Source of the DNA: Deltaproteobacteria bacterium RIFCSPHIGHO2_12_FULL_43_9
Lineage (GTDB): Bacteria > Bdellovibrionota > O2-12-FULL-43-9
Length of the DNA stretch: 17,998 nt
Assembly (NCBI GenBank): GCA_001798265.1
Contig: MGRR01000095.1
Location: 1-17,998, forward strand
Direction: 5' to 3'
Part shown: positions 15,190-17,998 of the stretch, one piece after another
How positions within the stretch are numbered: the stretch's first letter is position 1
Layout: the number at the start of each line of letters is the position of its first letter
Position numbers and translations under genes: made by a program
Notes under the pieces: model-generated
Database searches by the model: none
Told to the model about the DNA's origin: nothing
What the model saw: the letters and a program-made list of their open reading frames with translations, nothing else

Positions 15190-15356
15190 CGTCATCCCGA
15201 GGCGAAGCCATCGTCATCCTGAGCCGAAGGCGAAGGATCTCGAGATCGCGGAGCCTGTCCTGAACGAAGTGAAGGATCCCCCTCCTCGCAATGACGGGAG
15301 AGATCCCGGCTTACGCCGGGATGACATGGGCGCTCGCAATGACGATTATGCGCTCA
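15190..15356. repeat. Cluster of REP-like palindromic intergenic repeats
   Basis: Several related units sit between the 6S RNA and the next gene. CGTCATCCCGAGGCGAAGCC (15190-15209) and CGTCATCCTGAGCCGAAGG (from 15212) are near-copies, and a third degenerate copy ends GTGAAGGATCC at 15279. A 12-base direct repeat CTCGCAATGACG occurs at 15285-15296 and 15333-15344. It flanks a perfect 8-bp hairpin, ATCCCGGC-TTAC-GCCGGGAT (15303-15322). Similar GTCATCC-TGAG and CGCAATGACG motifs are widespread extragenic repeats in environmental bacterial genomes. They may act as transcription attenuators or be remnants of REP/RAYT-type mobility; no transposase is present here. Confidence 0.75.
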
Positions 15357-15896
15357 ATGACAAATCCAATTGACACTCCGACAAACATCTTTCACACTTT
15401 TCTTATGACCAACCATGAATGGATTGAGAAACTGGCTAAAGATGAACTCCGGGTTGAGAATAGCGGTGAGTTTGACCTATATGGCTCATTCGACCAGACA
15501 ACCATTTTAAAAGAGCAGACATCGCATTTTCTGAGGGAGCTACGGCAGATTACGCAAGAGATGGCGAATACCTTTAACGCATACAGGGGGGAGAAGAATT
15601 CTATCAAGGTCTTCCAGATTACGGGTACTGAAGCAGATTTTATGATCTTCAGAAATAGCCTGAAGCTTGTATTCGCGGCAAGAAAACCGGGCGAGATATC
15701 TATAAATTTCCTTACTGTTAGAAATGGAATTTTGGAAGAGGCCAGGGGAAAAGAGTCGACAAAAGATGGAGATGCACTAAAGGCTACCGTCGGACCCTTC
15801 AATGAAGCGCATTGGTATTTCAGGGATCACTGCGTAGATCCAAAATCTCTAATGAAGTTCTATTTCACTGAGTTTGTTAAGAACTCCCTGCTCTAA
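15357..15896 (+). CDS. Unrecognised small soluble protein
   Basis: I cannot name this protein of about 179 residues. It has no signal peptide or membrane segment. Its body reads as a mixed alpha/beta soluble domain: an N-terminal helix NHEWIEKLAKDEL, a helical stretch with TSHFLRELRQITQEM, then strands around IKVFQITGTEADFMIF and KPGEISINFLTV, and an aromatic C-terminus AHWYFRDHC. The start is uncertain. The frame is open from 15291, but codons before about 15350 are translated repeat DNA, and even the ATG at 15357 lies in a repeat-like CGCTCAATGAC. ATG 15405 (MTNHEW) is a reasonable alternative. No start has a clear Shine-Dalgarno. It converges on ubiB with an 8-base gap. Confidence 0.7.
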   Translation: MTNPIDTPTNIFHTFLMTNHEWIEKLAKDELRVENSGEFDLYGSFDQTTILKEQTSHFLRELRQITQEMANTFNAYRGEKNSIKVFQITGTEADFMIFRNSLKLVFAARKPGEISINFLTVRNGILEEARGKESTKDGDALKATVGPFNEAHWYFRDHCVDPKSLMKFYFTEFVKNSLL

Positions 15897-15904
15897 TATT
15901 GTTT

Positions 15905-17581
15905 CTATTTTCTGATGAAAAAGAGGAGCGACAGGAGAAAAAGACTTCCACCCACAATATACCCAAATACCCCAATAGCAGATAGACCAAGAATGGTGTC
16001 ACCAACCTTGGAAGTAACAAGAAATGTGCTGGATAAAATTATGGCACTAATCATGATAGAAAATGCCAAAAAATGCCTGCTTCTTATCGTATTTATATTT
16101 AATTTTTCTAAATTATTTATTTCAATTTTAAAGCCTAATTCATCATTGCTGAGCCTTGATAGAACCTGTTTCAATTGCCTGGGAAGAGCCCTGAGCAGTT
16201 GAGAGGCATCCTGGAGTGTCCATAGGACATCTTTCGCCAGTCGCTGAGGCGAGTAGCGTGACTTGATAAGCTCTCTTACAAACTCTCCCATCTCACTGAA
16301 AAGATCGAACTCCGGGTCTAAATCCCTGACCACCCCATCCAAAACCAACAGAGCCCTTGTCAGGAGCATTAAATCCTGGCTGACACGTATATTGTTTTTA
16401 CTTGCGGCAACCGTCAGATCCCTGATTAGCGCTCCAATATTCACGTCTTTTAGTGGGACGCCAAAGTTAGGCTCAATTATCTCCCTACAATCTCTGGTAA
16501 ATGACGCAACATCCACCTTTCCCACCACTGTCCCTAATTCCACATATTCATTCACAACCGTTTCATAATCTTCCGAAGCCAACCCAAGAAAGATATTAGC
16601 AAGCGCGTCTCTCGTTCTCTGGCTTAGTCTGCCAACTGAACCAAAATCCAGAAGACCAAGCTTTGTTGTATCCATGACAAACAGATTGGAGCTATGCGGA
16701 TCGCTGTGAAAAGTACCGTGAACAAACATCATCTTAAAAAAGACCTGCCCCGCCAGCTGGCAGATCTGGTGAATATCCACGCCCTCCCTGAGAAGGCCCC
16801 CTTTATCCCTGAAAGGAATCCCGTGGAGCCTCTCCATTGTTAAAACCTTGTTGCCGGAGAAATGCGTATAGACCTTCGGAATAATAACACGGTCATCCGC
16901 CTTGAAATTTTGGGCGATTTTTCTGATATTATTACACTCTACCGTAAAATTTAATTCCTGGTTTAGGTTTCGCGTAAATTCCCTGACAATGCCGGTGGGA
17001 TTTATTACCCTGCTCTATGGAACATATCGCTCCAAAAGCTGAGCCAATTGCGTAAGGATTGCGAGATCGGTATTTATTATCTTATCAATCCCCGGCTTTT
17101 GTATCTTGACAACAACCTCTGTTGCATCATGCAGAAGGGCACCATGCACCTGGGCAATGGAGGCGGAAGCAAGCGGTGTCTCTTCAAATTGTAAAAACAG
17201 GTGCTCAGCTGAATCCCCAAACGACTCCTGAAGAACCCTTTTTATCTCAGCTATTGGAACCGGCGCGGCGCTGTCCAGCAGCTTTTTAAATTCCTCAACA
17301 AATTCGGGGGGCACAAGGTCAGGCCGAATACTAAGAAGTTGTCCGAGTTTTATAAAGGTTGGTCCAAGTTCCTCAAAACAGGCCCTTATTCTCTGAGGCA
17401 AGGTCATCGACTCAACGATTCTCTTACTCTCCCTTTTCTCCAGAAAATTAAATTTCCCAAGCCTCATGCGTTGAAGCAGTTCAGAGAAACCGAACTTAAG
17501 CATCACATTTGCGATAACGCGCAAGCGCCCCATGCTTTTTACAGTCTGCTGAATCTGTGTTCCAATACGAAAGATATCCAT
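15905..17581 (-). pseudogene. ubiB: UbiB/ABC1-family kinase-like protein, interrupted by one in-frame TAG
   Basis: UbiB/ADCK-type proteins are atypical membrane kinases/ATPases supporting quinone biosynthesis. The reading frame is continuous over 559 codons, the family's usual length, apart from TAG at codon 189 (17015-17017). Before the stop are the family motif KLGQ (78-81), the Ala-rich loop ASASIAQVH and the lysine strand VVVKIQKPG. After it, in the same frame, come INPTGIVREFTRNLNQELNF, KVLTMERLHGIP, the catalytic-loop equivalent HSDPHSSN, LLDFGS, and two C-terminal membrane helices. The stop follows ERYVP, where homologues continue with a charged residue. Nothing else is damaged, so a single base substitution (real or a sequencing error) is the simplest reading. 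The 5' ATG overlaps the rnr stop by one base. If the stop is real, the product is a 188-residue fragment without the catalytic loop. Confidence 0.85.
17015..17017 (-). other. In-frame amber codon splitting ubiB
   Basis: CTA on the plus strand is TAG on the coding strand, in frame and flanked by conserved UbiB sequence on both sides (ERYVP before it, SRVINPTGIVREF after it). Without this base change the gene would be full length. The next base is A, not the C typical of leaky stops. Confidence 0.9.
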
Positions 17582-17998
17582 TATCGCCCTTCAACCTCGA
17601 TAAGAGAAAAATCTATCTCACGCTGACCTAACCTCACCGCATCAACCCTTACCTTTACCCGATCACCTAATCTGAAAACCCTTTTGGTTCTTCTGCCTCG
17701 CACCAGATATTCTTCCTCAAAAAAAGAGTACTCATCATCCTCGATGGTCGAAAATTTAATCAAACCTTCCACAAACCAATCTTCCAGCTCCACAAACAGA
17801 CCGAATTCCGTAACACCCTCAATGAATCCGTAGTACTCATCACCAACCTTATCCTTCATAAAAAGGCATTTCTTTAGCTCAACAACCTCACGCTCCGCTG
17901 CCATGGCCAGTCTCTCACGCGTATTGCTCTGCTCCGCGGCGGAATCTACCTTAGACTGGAGCTCACCGATTCTCTTATCGGAGAGTTCCGGAGTTTTC
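17581..17998 (-). CDS. rnr: Ribonuclease R, C-terminal part (partial)
   Basis: RNase R is a processive 3'-5' exoribonuclease of the RNB family that degrades structured RNA and takes part in quality control with tmRNA. About 138 C-terminal residues are present; the catalytic RNB domain lies outside the window. The visible part starts in the helical end of the RNB domain (NTRERLAMAAEREVVELKK, where homologues have a matching acidic/basic helix). It continues through CLFMKDKVGDEYYGFIEGV into the S1 RNA-binding domain with GLFVELEDWFVEGLI and ends in GDRVKVRVDAV and IDFSLIE. There is no long lysine-rich tail as in E. coli RNase R. An in-frame ATG at 17904 is internal, not the start. Its stop overlaps the ubiB start as TAATG. 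Confidence 0.92.
   Translation of the reverse strand, partial: KTPELSDKRIGELQSKVDSAAEQSNTRERLAMAAEREVVELKKCLFMKDKVGDEYYGFIEGVTEFGLFVELEDWFVEGLIKFSTIEDDEYSFFEEEYLVRGRRTKRVFRLGDRVKVRVDAVRLGQREIDFSLIEVEGR

Noticed and set aside
15291..15356. N-terminal extension MTGEIPAYAGMT of the unknown gene
   Set aside because: The residues are translated REP repeat, including the inverted hairpin at 15303-15322; this kind of peptide is a common artefact of translating such repeats.
15190..15356. CRISPR array
   Set aside because: Repeat units are unequal in length and degenerate, spacing is irregular and no cas gene is nearby.
15905..16837. A separate downstream gene starting MERLHGIP
   Set aside because: That Met is inside the conserved TMERL-G motif of UbiB, and the same frame is open and homologous back to the TAG at 17015, so it is the second half of ubiB and not an independent gene.
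17015..17017. Pyrrolysine recoding or general UAG reassignment
   Set aside because: psd and asd terminate at TAG, no pyl genes are in the window, and the position is not a known pyrrolysine site. Kept only as something to exclude.

Overview
The window is a gene-dense, moderately AT-leaning stretch of a Gram-negative bacterial chromosome. The run pyrH-frr-uppS-cdsA-dxr-rseP followed by tsaB, the psd-pssA pair, a periplasm-spanning outer-membrane protein, and a response regulator with a C-terminal helical module all resemble deltaproteobacteria-grade organisms (Desulfobacterota, SAR324, Myxococcota or related uncultured lineages). The exact lineage cannot be fixed by eye. No phage, transposon, CRISPR array or tRNA gene was seen.

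Layout: (1) 1-5672, plus strand: the end of pyrH, then frr, uppS, cdsA, dxr, rseP and tsaB. This is a tight operon joining translation (ribosome recycling, t6A tRNA modification) to envelope lipid supply (MEP-pathway DXP reductoisomerase, undecaprenyl diphosphate synthase, CDP-diacylglycerol synthase) and envelope proteolysis; RseP carries three PDZ-like domains. (2) 5663-7152, minus strand: two unrecognised envelope genes, one secreted and membrane-anchored and one a single-span coiled-coil protein, with candidate sigma70-type promoters. (3) 7223-12643, plus strand: psd and pssA (phosphatidylethanolamine synthesis from the CDP-diacylglycerol made by CdsA), asd, a proline-rich outer-membrane barrel protein, truA, rplM and rpsI. 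(4) 12644-14890, minus strand: a response regulator, birA and coaX, with overlapping genes. (5) 14891-15356: an intergenic region holding a clear 6S RNA (ssrS) candidate on the plus strand, candidate promoters on both strands, and a cluster of REP-like palindromic repeats. (6) 15357-15896, plus strand: an unrecognised small protein. (7) 15905-17998, minus strand: the 3' end of rnr (RNase R) followed by a ubiB/ABC1-family kinase gene that is intact in one frame except for a single in-frame TAG.

The best leads are the 6S RNA, which no protein-coding track would show; the lone amber codon in ubiB, in a genome that also uses TAG as a normal stop; the three-PDZ RseP; the receiver domain lacking the usual switch Thr/Ser; and the two unknown envelope proteins. 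I found no evidence for a wholly new multi-gene system; most of the window is housekeeping.
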